This document shows positions 26,701-35,080 of a DNA stretch of 64,000 bases, piece by piece. How positions within the stretch are numbered: position 1 is the first letter of the stretch; the number at the start of each line of letters is the position of its first letter. The notes below the pieces were generated by a model. It saw nothing but the letters and a program-made list of their open reading frames with translations. It had not been told where the DNA came from and did no database searches. This stretch comes from Saccharopolyspora gloriosae (GTDB taxonomy: Bacteria; Actinomycetota; Actinomycetes; Mycobacteriales; Pseudonocardiaceae), in NCBI RefSeq assembly GCF_022828475.1, contig NZ_CP059557.1, positions 5,937,470 to 6,001,469 of the forward strand, read 5' to 3'. The position numbers were made by a program, and so were the translations under genes.

Positions 26701-27335
26701 TCCCGCAGCTGCTCCGGCCGCACCAGGTGTTCGGCGAGCTCACCGGCGAGGGACAGCAGGTAGCCGGTCACGGTGGAGGGCACCTTCTCGGTGTCCAGGT
26801 CCTCCGTCCACGTCGACACGACACGGTGCGCGAGCTGCCAGGACGCGGTCTGGGTGAGCAGCCGGGCGCCGGGCTCCACCGGAATCCGCAGCCCGTGCTC
26901 GCCGACCAGCCGGCCCGCGTAGGCGTGGTAGGTCAGCACCGTCGGCTCTTCCGCGAGCACCTGGTTGCGCAGTTCCCCGCTGGGGTCCACCTCGTCCAGC
27001 AGCCCGGATCCCGCGAGTCGCCGCAGCCGAGCCCGCACTCGATCCGCGAGCTGCCGGGCGGCTTTGCGGGTGAACGTCAAGCCCAGCACGTGTTCGGGCG
27101 TGACGATCCGGTTCGCCACCAGCCACACCACGCGGGCGGCCATCGTCTCGGTCTTGCCCGCGCCCGCTCCCGCCACGACCAGCGCCGGTTCCGCGGGCGC
27201 CGCGATCACCGCGGCCTGCTCCGGAGTCGGCGGGTGCAGCCCCAGCCCCTGCGCGATGCGATGCGGACTGATCCGTTCAGGCAAGCGTCGCTCCACTCCA
27301 GGCGGCTCCGGGCAGGTCAGCGCCGGTTGTAGCAC
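23757..27335 (-). CDS. adnB: AdnB-type helicase-nuclease subunit
   Basis: A 1192-residue UvrD-like helicase with C-terminal RecB-family nuclease. Walker A is VVAGAGAGKTETMAARV, motif II is LLDEYQDTGHAQR, motif III is AVGDPAQAIYGWRG, and motif VI is LYVALTRSERVLLLSG. The nuclease has RGTAFHAWLEHRF, RGRMDAVF and VLDWKTG. Between helicase and nuclease is an unusual Pro/Asp/Glu linker (about 24450-24680). With AdnA it should form the AdnAB motor-nuclease that resects double-strand breaks in actinobacteria. GTG 27335 is approximate; no clear Shine-Dalgarno. Confidence 0.93.
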   Translation of the reverse strand: MLQPALTCPEPPGVERRLPERISPHRIAQGLGLHPPTPEQAAVIAAPAEPALVVAGAGAGKTETMAARVVWLVANRIVTPEHVLGLTFTRKAARQLADRVRARLRRLAGSGLLDEVDPSGELRNQVLAEEPTVLTYHAYAGRLVGEHGLRIPVEPGARLLTQTASWQLAHRVVSTWTEDLDTEKVPSTVTGYLLSLAGELAEHLVRPEQLREHAERLCRAIEDAPRAKRQRAELPQDLTKIIAAQRLRAALLPLLENYAQQKRREAAMDFADQMSLAALLATDHPEVVAGERERYGAVLLDEYQDTGHAQRVLLRALFGGATAGTDPLPVTAVGDPAQAIYGWRGASAANLPRFTTDFPRAENGAPAPAQRYGLLTSFRNPPEVLSLANAASEPLRAAGLEVDELRARDGAGTGDIRAALVEDVRVERDWVADRIAEQWHAVLDEKGAPPTSAVLVRRRSDMAGLAGALRERGLPVEVVGLGGLLDEPEVRDLVSALRVLVEPLAGSAAMRLLTGARWRLGAADIAALWDRARRLGPAAEETEADSVDDVLPGEHAEQAGLVDALDDPGPPEPYSAAGYERIRSLGKELVQLRRRLDQPLPELVADVERTLLLDIESLARPTGAGRIHLDAFADVVTDFATASPSAPLSALLDYITAAERAEDGLEPGEVEVAEDRVQVLTVHAAKGLEWEVVAVPHLVDQVFPGRRHSGSWLTSVTELPATMRGDAQDLPGFDLDRLNGMDRKEISDELKRHDGEFEDRRLTEERRLLYVALTRSERVLLLSGHWWQEGGKKPKGPSDFLTELADVLRGTGAGDIGQWVDEPVEDAENPLADALRTVQWPVDPLGPRRSAVVAGADLVRAAMVTARNHSSTVDSSVAPDAVAVTAAEVVPPPGDADAPPEDETDLPPDDVDLPPEDPSTLPPGDAGTPPEGESVPPPDDETPDPTPDETAQAPGETDLPPDAEDDELSWARDVDVLLAEREAAAQRREQVELPGHLSVSRLVELAADPESLARRLRRPLPMPPNPMARRGTAFHAWLEHRFTSSALLDLDELPGSADETAPAQDDLTGLQEAFLRGSWAGRVPHKVEVPFETQVSGIVLRGRMDAVFADADGGWTVLDWKTGAVPADDQVSALAVQLAAYRLAWAELAEAPLEKVRAAFHYVRHDTTLRPADLFDADGLRQLIDSVPEPGA

Positions 27336-27452
27336 GCCGCCACGACCGTCCGGCCCGCCGCCCGACACGCGCACACGCCCTCACCCCACCGCTTCAGATC
27401 AACACCCCACCCGACCGCTCCCGCCGAGGAGGCGCTCACCCCGCGGGGCCGA

Positions 27453-27887
27453 TCAGATCAATGGCCCATTCGACCGGTCGAGGTGGCGTTCACCTCGCGG
27501 GGGCGGTGTGGGAGGCGGCGCGGTCGAGGTGCGGTCAGCGGCGCTTCTTGGCCGGGGGACCGGCTTGAGCTGGCGCTCGCATTCGCAGTTGTTGTCGTAG
27601 ACGGCTTCCGCCGTGATCGTCGGACCGTCGTTGAGGCCGGTCACGATCGTCTCGCCACGGCGCGATTCGGTCAGCCAGATCTCGGTTTCGTCGGTGAAGC
27701 CGACCTCGTCCTCGGTGAGTCCCATCGCCGCGCGCAAGGTGCCCGCGAGCCACGCCGCGACCTCTTCCGGGGAGTGCATCACCTCATCGGGATCGAGCAT
27801 CCGCCGCTCCGGCGCGCTCAACGCGTGCGACAGCGTGGAGCGTTCGACGTATCCGTGGTGGTGCAGGCCGTTCGAGTGCTGCGCCAT
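27453..27887 (-). CDS. Hypothetical protein between adnA and adnB
   Basis: A 144-residue protein; GGGGAGTC precedes ATG 27887. The N-terminal half has HALSAPERRMLDPDEVMHS and AAWLAGTLRAAMGLTEDEVG, then a strand-rich part (EIWLTESRRGETIVTGLNDG). The last 40 residues are Pro/Arg-rich and run into a dispersed AATGGCCCATTCGACCGG repeat, so the true C-terminus may have been altered by that insertion. No known domain recognised. It lies within a four-gene minus-strand run from adnA to adnB. Confidence 0.65.
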   Translation of the reverse strand: MAQHSNGLHHHGYVERSTLSHALSAPERRMLDPDEVMHSPEEVAAWLAGTLRAAMGLTEDEVGFTDETEIWLTESRRGETIVTGLNDGPTITAEAVYDNNCECERQLKPVPRPRSAADRTSTAPPPTPPPRGERHLDRSNGPLI

Positions 27888-28088
27888 GACTCCCCTTTCA
27901 ATTCCGGACCCTCACCAAAGTAGCCGCACGCTGCGTCATCTTTCGAGAACCCGCCTGCGCCGATCGTGAACATCACTCCGAGTTCGCAGGGTGGATGCCC
28001 GGCCGGGACCGCGGAGGGGTGCGGTCACCGGCCGGGCGCGGCCCGCCGCCGGGTCGGGGGTCACGACGACGAACCGGGCTCACTCCGC

Positions 28089-29561
28089 CTACCTCGGTAG
28101 GCGGAACTCTTCGGAAGTCGCCACGACCCGATCGCTTCGATCCGGCCGGTCATCGCGCAGCGCGAGCTCGCGAACGCAGGGCACGCAAGGCATTCCACTC
28201 ACAACTACCTCGGCCCGATGCCCGTCGATCTCCGCACCGCACATCGCCAGGTAGACAGCCGAGGACGTCCACACCGCCGTGTGCACGACCCGGCTCGCCT
28301 CGCCGACTTCACCGGCGCGGTACCGGATCGGGACGCGGACCGGACGGGGGCAGGGGACTGCGGAATCACTCATGCCGTCATGTTCGGCCCGATTCCGGAG
28401 AGTCCGGGGGACCAGCTCACCGGCGATCTCCCTGGCCACCGGGTGGCACCGCATCGACTCCTCCCCCGCGCGCACCGCGCGCTGCAGGACGTGCAACGTC
28501 GCGGCGCGGTCCTTGCGCTGGTGGTAAGCGCGCGCCGTTTCCAGCCACAGTCGAGCCCGGCGATCCACCGACGGCACCGACTCGGGATCGACCTGCTCGG
28601 CGGCGTCGATCGCACTGGCCGAGCGGTACAGGTCCACCTGGACGGACACCGAGGTCACCGCACTGTTGGCGCGGCCGAACAAGGTCCACGGGTGCGCGTA
28701 ATCCGCAGGCAACCTGTTCGCCATCGCCTCGGCCTGATCCAGCCTGCGCAGCGCATCACCTTCACGTCCCAGCCGCGCGGCGGTGATCGAGCCGTGCAAC
28801 CGGCACGCTCCCCACAGTGCGCGAACCGAATCTTCGGCCGCGTCCAGTCGAGGTTCGAGCAGCGCGGCGGCGTCGTCCACGAGTCGCACGGCGTCCTCCT
28901 CGCGGCCGGTCGCGCGCCAAACATTGCCCAGCACCCACGCGGATCCGGCCAGCGCGATCGGGTCATCGGCCAGTTCCGCCGACGTCATGCACCGATCCGC
29001 CGCCAACCACAGCAGCGCCGAATCCGACACCCAGGCGAGCACCTGCTCAGCGAGCGCATAAGCGGCCGACAGCGCGATGTGCGCTTCCCGCCGCTCAGAA
29101 CCGTCGAGCACTCGGGCCGCCCTGCGTCCATCGCGAATGATCTGCGGCAGCACCGCCCCCACGGCTTTGCGCGGCGTCGGCGAGGAATGCCACAGCGCCC
29201 AGGCCTCAGCCGTCCGATCCAGCAACGCGGCCGGAGTCGGGCAGGCCTCCGCCGACACCGCCAGAGCGGTTTCCTCAATGGCTTCGCGCAGAACGGGAAC
29301 GACGTCGTGCGAGCAGCGCTCGGTCGAGCCGGGCGGCGGCGGTCCCCCGGTGAGTTCGGATACGTCGCGCACGCCCAGCGCACCGGCGAGTTCAACGAGC
29401 TTCTCCCAGCGCGGCGTCCGCAAACGCCCCTTCTCGACGGCTTTGAGCCACTCCGGCGATCTGCCGACCAGACCCGCCACGACAGGACGGGATTTGCCGC
29501 GACGCTCCCGGAGGATCTGGATGCGTTCGCCGACGGTCTTCCCTGCGAGCTCATCGGCCAT
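28089..29561 (-). CDS. XRE-family regulator with TPR-like helical domain
   Basis: A 490-residue protein. Residues 10-65 form a helix-turn-helix (ERIQILRERRGKSRPVVAGL, then GRSPEWLKAVEKGR). The middle 300 residues are helical with TPR-like spacing (AYALAEQVLAWVSDSALLWL, ARAYHQRKDRAATLHVLQRA). The last 75 residues carry a separate small domain with MCGAE and CVPCVREL, a possible zinc site. ATG 29561 has GAGG upstream. This architecture is common in actinobacterial regulators controlled by small ligands or peptides. It sits between adnA and adnB on the same strand. Confidence 0.85.
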   Translation of the reverse strand: MADELAGKTVGERIQILRERRGKSRPVVAGLVGRSPEWLKAVEKGRLRTPRWEKLVELAGALGVRDVSELTGGPPPPGSTERCSHDVVPVLREAIEETALAVSAEACPTPAALLDRTAEAWALWHSSPTPRKAVGAVLPQIIRDGRRAARVLDGSERREAHIALSAAYALAEQVLAWVSDSALLWLAADRCMTSAELADDPIALAGSAWVLGNVWRATGREEDAVRLVDDAAALLEPRLDAAEDSVRALWGACRLHGSITAARLGREGDALRRLDQAEAMANRLPADYAHPWTLFGRANSAVTSVSVQVDLYRSASAIDAAEQVDPESVPSVDRRARLWLETARAYHQRKDRAATLHVLQRAVRAGEESMRCHPVAREIAGELVPRTLRNRAEHDGMSDSAVPCPRPVRVPIRYRAGEVGEASRVVHTAVWTSSAVYLAMCGAEIDGHRAEVVVSGMPCVPCVRELALRDDRPDRSDRVVATSEEFRLPR

Positions 29562-29666
29562 GACGACCACCTCTTCGCGGTAACGACCTGCGCGCGGCCG
29601 ATCGCCGCCCTGGATCATCAGGCTAGCGAGGCGATGGTGACGCAAGCCATACCGGCACCGCTCCCG

Positions 29667-32600
29667 TCACTGGCCGACTTGGCGGCCTTCGGGGTGGATG
29701 GGGCAGGACGGGCGGGCCGGGCAACGGGGACAGTCGGAGTTCTCCGCGGCGACGTAAGCCGGGCCGACGCTGGAGGCCGCGGCGTCGTGCACGACGTCCA
29801 GCCACACCCGCAGCCGGTCCTCGTCGAGGCCTTCCTGCGCCCGCTCGGTCCACGGCCCCTGGCGGGACGACTTCGCCACGTACAGCAGGCGGGCGCCGCC
29901 GGGTTCGGTGAGCGCGTCGGCCGAGGTCTCGCCGCCTTGGAACGCGCCGAGCGCGGCGGCCAGCTGGTAGACGGCGAGCTGCGGGTGTTCCTGCGCGTCG
30001 CCTGCGCTCACCGCGGACTTGCTGGTCTTGACGTCGACCACCACGGGCTTGCCGTCGCCGTCCGCCTCCAGGCGGTCCACCCGGCCGCGCAACCGCAGCT
30101 TCGGGCCGCCCTCGCGGCTCGGCACCTCCAGGTCCAGGTCCCGCTCCACGCCGAGCTGCGTCAACTCGGCGCGGGAACTCTCCAGCCAGCCGAGGAACGC
30201 GTCGAGCATGCCCTCCACCCGGCGCCGCTCGTGGCGGGAGAACCACGGCGCTCCGGCGTCCACGGACTGCCACGCCTGGTCCAGCGCGACCCGCAGCTGC
30301 TCGCGGTCGGCGCCTTCCGCCGCCTTCTCCACCAGGGCGTGCACCAGGGTTCCGGTGACCGAGGCGAGTTCCGCCGCGTCCTCGCCGCCGTGGCGCTGCA
30401 CCATCCAGCGCAGCGGGCACTTGCTCAGAACGTCCACAGTGGATGGCGAGACTTTGACCGCTTCGTCCTGTTCCACCAGCGGCGCGTCGGTGGAGGACTC
30501 CGGCAGGCCGTACCAGCCATCCGGATCCGCCCCGGGAACTCCGGCGACGGCGAGCCGCGCGAGCTGCTCGGCGGCCCGCTCCCGGCGGCCCGGTTTCGCC
30601 TCGCCGTCGCAGACCACCCGGCGCAGCTCGGCGACCAGTTCGCCCAGCACCAAGCCGCGTTCCGGACGCAGCAGCGGCCGCTGCTGCTCCGCGTCGGTGC
30701 TGATGCCCTCCAACTCGTCGAGGAACCGAGACGGCTGTTCGTCCTCCCCGCGCACCGCGCTCACCAGCAGCGAACGCCGCGCCCGACCGGCGGCGACCAG
30801 CAGCAGCCGCCGTTCCTCCGCCAGCAGCGGCGCCGTCGCCGACACGCGATCCTGCTCGTCCACCCCGGAGAGCGCGTCCACCAGCCGACCGGTGTGCAAC
30901 ACCGAACCGCGCAACCGCAGGTCGGGCCACGTTCCTTCCTGCACACCGGGAATCGCCACGACCCCCCACTCCCGGCCCGCCGAGGCGTGCGCGGTCAGCA
31001 CCGACACCGCGTCGCCCGCCGGAGCCGTCGGCGCGAGGCTGCTGCCGGTGATGCGCTGCTTGCGCAGCTCCTCCACGAAACCCACGACGTCCGAACCGGG
31101 CTTGCGGTCCGCGTACTGCGCGGCGGCGTCGAACAACGCGACCACCGCGTCCAAGTCCCGATCGGCCTGCGCGCCCGTGACGCCGCCGCGTTCGGACGCC
31201 GCGACCCAGCGCTGCTCCAGCCCGGAGGCCTTCCACACTCGCCACAACGCCTCTTCGACGCCCTTGCCGATCACCTCGGTCGCGGTGGCCAGCAACGACG
31301 CCAGCCTCCGGGCGGGGCGCGCGGCGGCGTCCTCCAGGCCCGCCAGCCGGTCGCCGTCGCGCAACACCTCCACCAGCAGGTCGCCGCTCGACTTCTGCTC
31401 ACCGGTGGCCTTCTGCAACCGCAGCAGGCCGCGCCGCAAGCGCCGCAACGCCAACGGATCCGCACCGCCCAGCGAGGAGGACAGCAACGCCTCGGCCGCA
31501 TCCGGATCCAGCGCGGCCGGACTCGCCGCGCAGTGCAGCAACATCAGCAACGGCCGGATCGCGGTGCGATGCGCCAGCGGCACGTCGTCCACCGGAACCG
31601 CCAACGGCACCCCCGCCGCCAGCAGCGCCCGGCGCAGCACCGGCAGCGACCGGCCGGTGGAGCGCACGATCACCGCCATGTCCGACCACGGCACCTCGTC
31701 GAGCAGGTGCGCGCGGCGCAGCTGGTCGGCCACCCACGCCGCCTCCTGCGCCTGCGTGCCGAGCAGCCGCACCTGCACCGAGCCGCCGTCGCCGTCCGGC
31801 GGCCGCAACGCGCGCTGCGGCCCCGCGCCCGGCAGGCCCTTGATCAACCTGCCGACGGCGGTGTGCACGGCGGGCGACATCCGGTAGCCGGTGGTGAGCA
31901 CCTCGGTGCTGTCCGGTTCGGCCTCGGTCAGGCCGCTCGGGTCGGCGCCGCGGAACGAGTGCACCGCCTGATCCGGATCACCGGCCAGCAGGAACTCACG
32001 CGCCGTCCTGCCGAGCACGTTGATCAGATCGAACTGCTGCGGATCCAGCTGCTGCGCGTCGTCGACCAGCAGGTAGCGCACCCGGTCCTGTTCCGCCGCG
32101 AGCAGCTTCGGGTCCGTTCCGAACGCCTGCAGTGCCCGGGCCACCGATTCCGCCGCGTCCAGCTCCGCCGGGCCTCGCCCCTCGCTCCGCAACGACGTGA
32201 CCTGCTCGTACTGGACACCGAACTTGCCCGCCGCCACCCATTCCGGACGGCCGTGGCGCTCCCCCTGCTCGATCAGCTGGGACGGATCCACGCCGCGTTC
32301 TGCCACCTGCAGCAGCAGGTCGCGCAGCTCACCGGCGAACGCCTCCGCCGGCAGCGCCGCGCGCAACGAATCCGGCCAGTTCAGCGCGCCGTGCTCCAGG
32401 TCCCCGTCGAGCAAATCCCGGATCAGCGCGTCTTGATCCGGCCCGTTGAGCATCCGAGGTTGCGGTACCTCCGCCAGCACGGCCTGCAGCCGCAGCACCG
32501 CGAACGCGTAGGAGTGCACGGTGCGCACCAGCGGTTCCTGCGCGGTGCGCAGGCCCTGACGGGAGGTGAGCCGCTTGGTGATCTGCGCCCGCATCCGGGC

Positions 32601-32900
32601 CGCCGCCGCCTTGCCGGAGGTCAGCACCAGCACGTTCTCCGGCGGCACGCCGAGGCGCAGGATGCGGTCGGCCGCCACCTCGGCCACCAAAGTCGTCTTC
32701 CCGGTGCCGGGGCCGCCGAGGACGCGCCGGAAACCACCGTCGGCGTGGAGCACCCGCCGCGCGGGCTCGTCCCAGTCCAGCCGTCGATCGCCGCCGGGGC
32801 GGCGGACGAGCAGCGGCGCGGCGCGCTGAGCCGCTCGGGTCTGCTCGCGCGTTGAGGTCCTGTTCGGGGCGGGCACGGCGACGATGGAATCACGCCGCAC
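29667..32900 (-). CDS. adnA: AdnA-type helicase-nuclease subunit with Fe-S cysteines
   Basis: About 1077 residues from GTG 32900; ATG 32966 is an alternative, and neither has a good Shine-Dalgarno. Walker A is LGGPGTGKTTLVAEV, motif II LVDDAQQLDP, motif III LLAGDPDQAVHSFRG. The C-terminal RecB-like nuclease has GTLVHALVEKA, LRGRVDRLE and VVDVKTSKS, framed by cysteines SKCPLRW and CPRCPARPSC that should bind a 4Fe-4S cluster. It pairs with AdnB for end resection. Unusually, two genes separate it from adnB; in M. tuberculosis the two are adjacent. Divergent from the GH18 gene. Confidence 0.93.
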   Translation of the reverse strand: MRRDSIVAVPAPNRTSTREQTRAAQRAAPLLVRRPGGDRRLDWDEPARRVLHADGGFRRVLGGPGTGKTTLVAEVAADRILRLGVPPENVLVLTSGKAAAARMRAQITKRLTSRQGLRTAQEPLVRTVHSYAFAVLRLQAVLAEVPQPRMLNGPDQDALIRDLLDGDLEHGALNWPDSLRAALPAEAFAGELRDLLLQVAERGVDPSQLIEQGERHGRPEWVAAGKFGVQYEQVTSLRSEGRGPAELDAAESVARALQAFGTDPKLLAAEQDRVRYLLVDDAQQLDPQQFDLINVLGRTAREFLLAGDPDQAVHSFRGADPSGLTEAEPDSTEVLTTGYRMSPAVHTAVGRLIKGLPGAGPQRALRPPDGDGGSVQVRLLGTQAQEAAWVADQLRRAHLLDEVPWSDMAVIVRSTGRSLPVLRRALLAAGVPLAVPVDDVPLAHRTAIRPLLMLLHCAASPAALDPDAAEALLSSSLGGADPLALRRLRRGLLRLQKATGEQKSSGDLLVEVLRDGDRLAGLEDAAARPARRLASLLATATEVIGKGVEEALWRVWKASGLEQRWVAASERGGVTGAQADRDLDAVVALFDAAAQYADRKPGSDVVGFVEELRKQRITGSSLAPTAPAGDAVSVLTAHASAGREWGVVAIPGVQEGTWPDLRLRGSVLHTGRLVDALSGVDEQDRVSATAPLLAEERRLLLVAAGRARRSLLVSAVRGEDEQPSRFLDELEGISTDAEQQRPLLRPERGLVLGELVAELRRVVCDGEAKPGRRERAAEQLARLAVAGVPGADPDGWYGLPESSTDAPLVEQDEAVKVSPSTVDVLSKCPLRWMVQRHGGEDAAELASVTGTLVHALVEKAAEGADREQLRVALDQAWQSVDAGAPWFSRHERRRVEGMLDAFLGWLESSRAELTQLGVERDLDLEVPSREGGPKLRLRGRVDRLEADGDGKPVVVDVKTSKSAVSAGDAQEHPQLAVYQLAAALGAFQGGETSADALTEPGGARLLYVAKSSRQGPWTERAQEGLDEDRLRVWLDVVHDAAASSVGPAYVAAENSDCPRCPARPSCPIHPEGRQVGQ

Positions 32901-33087
32901 CGACACCGATCGCGCAGGCCGGGCCGATCGGGCGAAAATAACGGCAATTTCCCACCCTTTTCCCATTCTGCTGTGAACGCGAGCGAAAAACTCCTCTATG
33001 GACTCATCAAATCGCTGGCCAGCGCTGATACAGAAAGCGACAGAGCAAACACGCCAAGACCCCGGAGGGGGCACGCGAATATTCCTT

Positions 33088-33104
33088 TTGGTGGTACGAA
33101 CCAA
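33088..33104. promoter_or_regulatory. Candidate operator upstream of the GH18 gene
   Basis: TTGGTGGTACGAACCAA contains nested inverted repeats (TTGGT with ACCAA, and TGGT-N4-ACCA). It resembles the outer part of the actinobacterial DasR site (TGGTCTAGACCA), but the centre differs. It lies 74 bp before the GH18 start codon in the 277-bp divergent region shared with adnA. Assignment to a regulator is speculative. Confidence 0.35.
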
Positions 33105-33177
33105 TTTCAGGTTCTGGGAAGGTCCCGCTGTGCCACGGAGCCCCGCCGTGGCGAACAAGATCCCCGAAGGAGGACCA

Positions 33178-34176
33178 GTGGGCAAGCTCCGCAAGAACAT
33201 GCTCACCCTGGCCGGCACCGGTGCCGCCGTCGCCTGCGCGGCCACCCTGACCGCCGTTCCCGCGCTGAGCGCCAACAACGACGCCGCCCCCAAAGCCGAG
33301 AGCCCCGTCGCGGCCTCGCCGTACCTCTACAACGGCTGGGGCAACCCGCCGGCGCCGAGCGAGGTGCAGAACGCCGCCGGCGTCAAGGACTTCACGCTCG
33401 CGTTCATCAACGCCGACGGCACCTGCAACCCGGCGTGGGACGGCACCCGTCCGCTGGACGGCCAGGACAAGGCCACCATCGACGAGATCCGCGCCGGCGG
33501 CGGCGACGTGATCCCCTCGATCGGCGGCTGGAGCGGCAACAAGCTCGGCGAGGTCTGCACCGACGCGCAGTCCCTCGCGGGCGCCTACCAGAAGGTGATC
33601 GACGCGTACGGCCTCACGGCCATCGACATCGACATCGAATCCACCGAATTCGAGACCCCCGCCTCACGAGACCGCGTGATCGAGGCCCTGAAGATCACGA
33701 AGGAGGCCAACCCCGGCATCAAGACCGTGGTCACCTTCGGCACCACGACCACCGGGCCGAACGAGAACGGCAAGGCCATGCTCGCCAAGGCCGCCGAGGT
33801 CGGCGCCGACATCGACGTGTGGACCCAGATGCCGTTCGACTTCAACGGCACCGACATGGCCCAGGACACGATCAACACCACCGACGCGCTGAAAGAACAG
33901 GTCAAGACGACCTTCGGCTACGACGACGCGGCGGCCTACGCGCACGTCGGCATCTCCTCGATGAACGGCAACACCGACGTCGAAGGCGAGCACGTCGACG
34001 TGGCCGCGTTCCAGAAGATGGCCGACTATGCCAAGGAGAAGGGCCTCGGCCGGTTCACCTTCTGGTCGGTCAACCGCGACCGCCCCTGCGACGGCGGCGG
34101 CGACGTCAGCAGCTGCAGCGGCGCCGAGCAGCAGCCCTGGGAGTTCTCCTCCATCGTTGCTGGGTTTGCTGGCTGA
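33178..34176 (+). CDS. Secreted GH18-family chitinase-like protein
   Basis: A 332-residue secreted protein. GAAGGAGG precedes GTG 33178; the signal peptide is residues 1-30 with a cleavage-like end VPALSAN. The GH18 barrel is indicated by [11 protein letters not shown] (strand 3) and the catalytic strand IDIDIEST, in which the DxE pair is intact; the first Asp of canonical DxxDxDxE is Thr. [12 protein letters not shown] and [12 protein letters not shown] are the later barrel strands. No carbohydrate-binding domain is seen. Predicted to hydrolyse chitin or related beta-1,4-GlcNAc polymers outside the cell. The stop is 40 bp before module copy C. Confidence 0.88.
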   Translation: MGKLRKNMLTLAGTGAAVACAATLTAVPALSANNDAAPKAESPVAASPYLYNGWGNPPAPSEVQNAAGVKDFTLAFINADGTCNPAWDGTRPLDGQDKATIDEIRAGGGDVIPSIGGWSGNKLGEVCTDAQSLAGAYQKVIDAYGLTAIDIDIESTEFETPASRDRVIEALKITKEANPGIKTVVTFGTTTTGPNENGKAMLAKAAEVGADIDVWTQMPFDFNGTDMAQDTINTTDALKEQVKTTFGYDDAAAYAHVGISSMNGNTDVEGEHVDVAAFQKMADYAKEKGLGRFTFWSVNRDRPCDGGGDVSSCSGAEQQPWEFSSIVAGFAG

Positions 34177-34180
34177 GTCT

Positions 34181-34355
34181 CCGGTCGGTTTGCTTTGGTG
34201 GTCGGGTGGCGGAACCTCAGTTGGTCTCTCGCTGCGGGATCTTTTTCCCAAGTGGCTCCGCCACGAGGGAAAAAGCTGTCCTCGCGAGAGACCAACTGAG
34301 AACCCGCCGGTGGTCGGCTTTGTGACGTGGGCTATGCGCTGACGCGCATCCAGGC
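34181..34355 (+). repeat. Composite hairpin module, copy C
   Basis: A perfect 17-bp stem CTCAGTTGGTCTCTCGC (34216-34232) with its complement (34284-34300), inner TTTTTCCCAAGTGGC repeat, then GCCG-GTGGT-CGGC-TTTGTG and the GACGTGGGCTATGCGC segment. Same orientation as copy A, starting immediately after the GH18 stop. Confidence 0.9.
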
Positions 34356-34700
34356 ACGGCTTCGCCGCAAGGCACGGCTTGCTTCGCTGCCGCACGGCAC
34401 GGCCTTCGGCCGCAAGGCACGGCTTGCTTCGCTGCCGCACGGCACGGCCTTCGGCCGCAAAGCACGGCTTGCTTCGCTGCCGCACGGCACGGCCTTCGGC
34501 CGCAAAGCACGGCTTGCTTCGCTGCCGCACGGCACGGCCTTCGGCCGCAAAGCACGGCTTGCTTCGCTGCCGCACGGCACGGCCTTCGGCCGCGAGGCAA
34601 GCGGGGCTTCGCCCGCCGACTGCACGGATTCGCCGCAGGGCACGGCCTTTGGCCGCTGGGATTGGGCTTCGCCGCGAGGCGCGGCCTTCGGCGGGAGGCG
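34356..34700 (+). repeat. Satellite array C, 45-bp unit
   Basis: Five 45-bp units made of CGGCTTGCTTCGCTGCCG and CGGCCTTCGGCCG hairpins, followed by diverged units (GCGGGGCTTCGCCCGC). The 45-bp period keeps several false frames open on both strands, one reading RKARLASLPHGTAFG repeatedly. Confidence 0.92.
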
Positions 34701-34808
34701 GGTGGGGCGTTGCCTGTCCTTTGTCGGAGTCGCCGTCTTACTGCGGGGGTTCGCCGCTGACGAGGCCAGGAATGGCCGAGGACACCGTTTCCAATTTCAT
34801 CTTTCGCG

Positions 34809-34850
34809 TTGCGCCGTATGTCCTAGCTATTTCTAGGGCATACGGCGCAA
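34809..34850. promoter_or_regulatory. Long near-perfect palindrome upstream of cvnA
   Basis: An 18-bp inverted repeat, TTGCGCCGTATGTCCTAG and CTAGGGCATACGGCGCAA, with one mismatch and a 6-base A+T-rich loop. It lies 231 bp before the cvnA start, in the otherwise empty 380-bp stretch between satellite C and cvnA. It could be a terminator, an operator or a separate hairpin element; no T-run follows on either strand. Confidence 0.65.
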
Positions 34851-35080
34851 TGGTGATCCGCCGTATCATCAGTTGATCTTGACGTGCTAAGATCCCGGCG
34901 GTTTCATGCGGGAAAAGCGAATCGGGGGGAACCGGGACGCGAGCGTCCGATCATCGCCACACCCCGCGAACCCGTCTCCCTCAGCACAACACCACGCCTG
35001 ACGGCGTTGGCGTTTCGCATGCCGCCGAGACCGCCGCGACGCGCTTCGTCGCGTGCACCGGCACACACGGGTGGGACGTA

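Noticed and set aside
24729-27332. 867-codon plus-strand frame
   Set aside because: Antisense shadow of adnB.
28218-32855. 1545-codon plus-strand frame
   Set aside because: Antisense to the XRE regulator and adnA, which have complete motif sets; composition is shadow-like.
34026-34295. Short ORF family reading VSREDSFFPRGGAT across the hairpin modules
   Set aside because: Same peptide appears wherever the module does because the DNA is conserved as a hairpin; compensatory stem changes alter the peptide, and it lacks ribosome sites.
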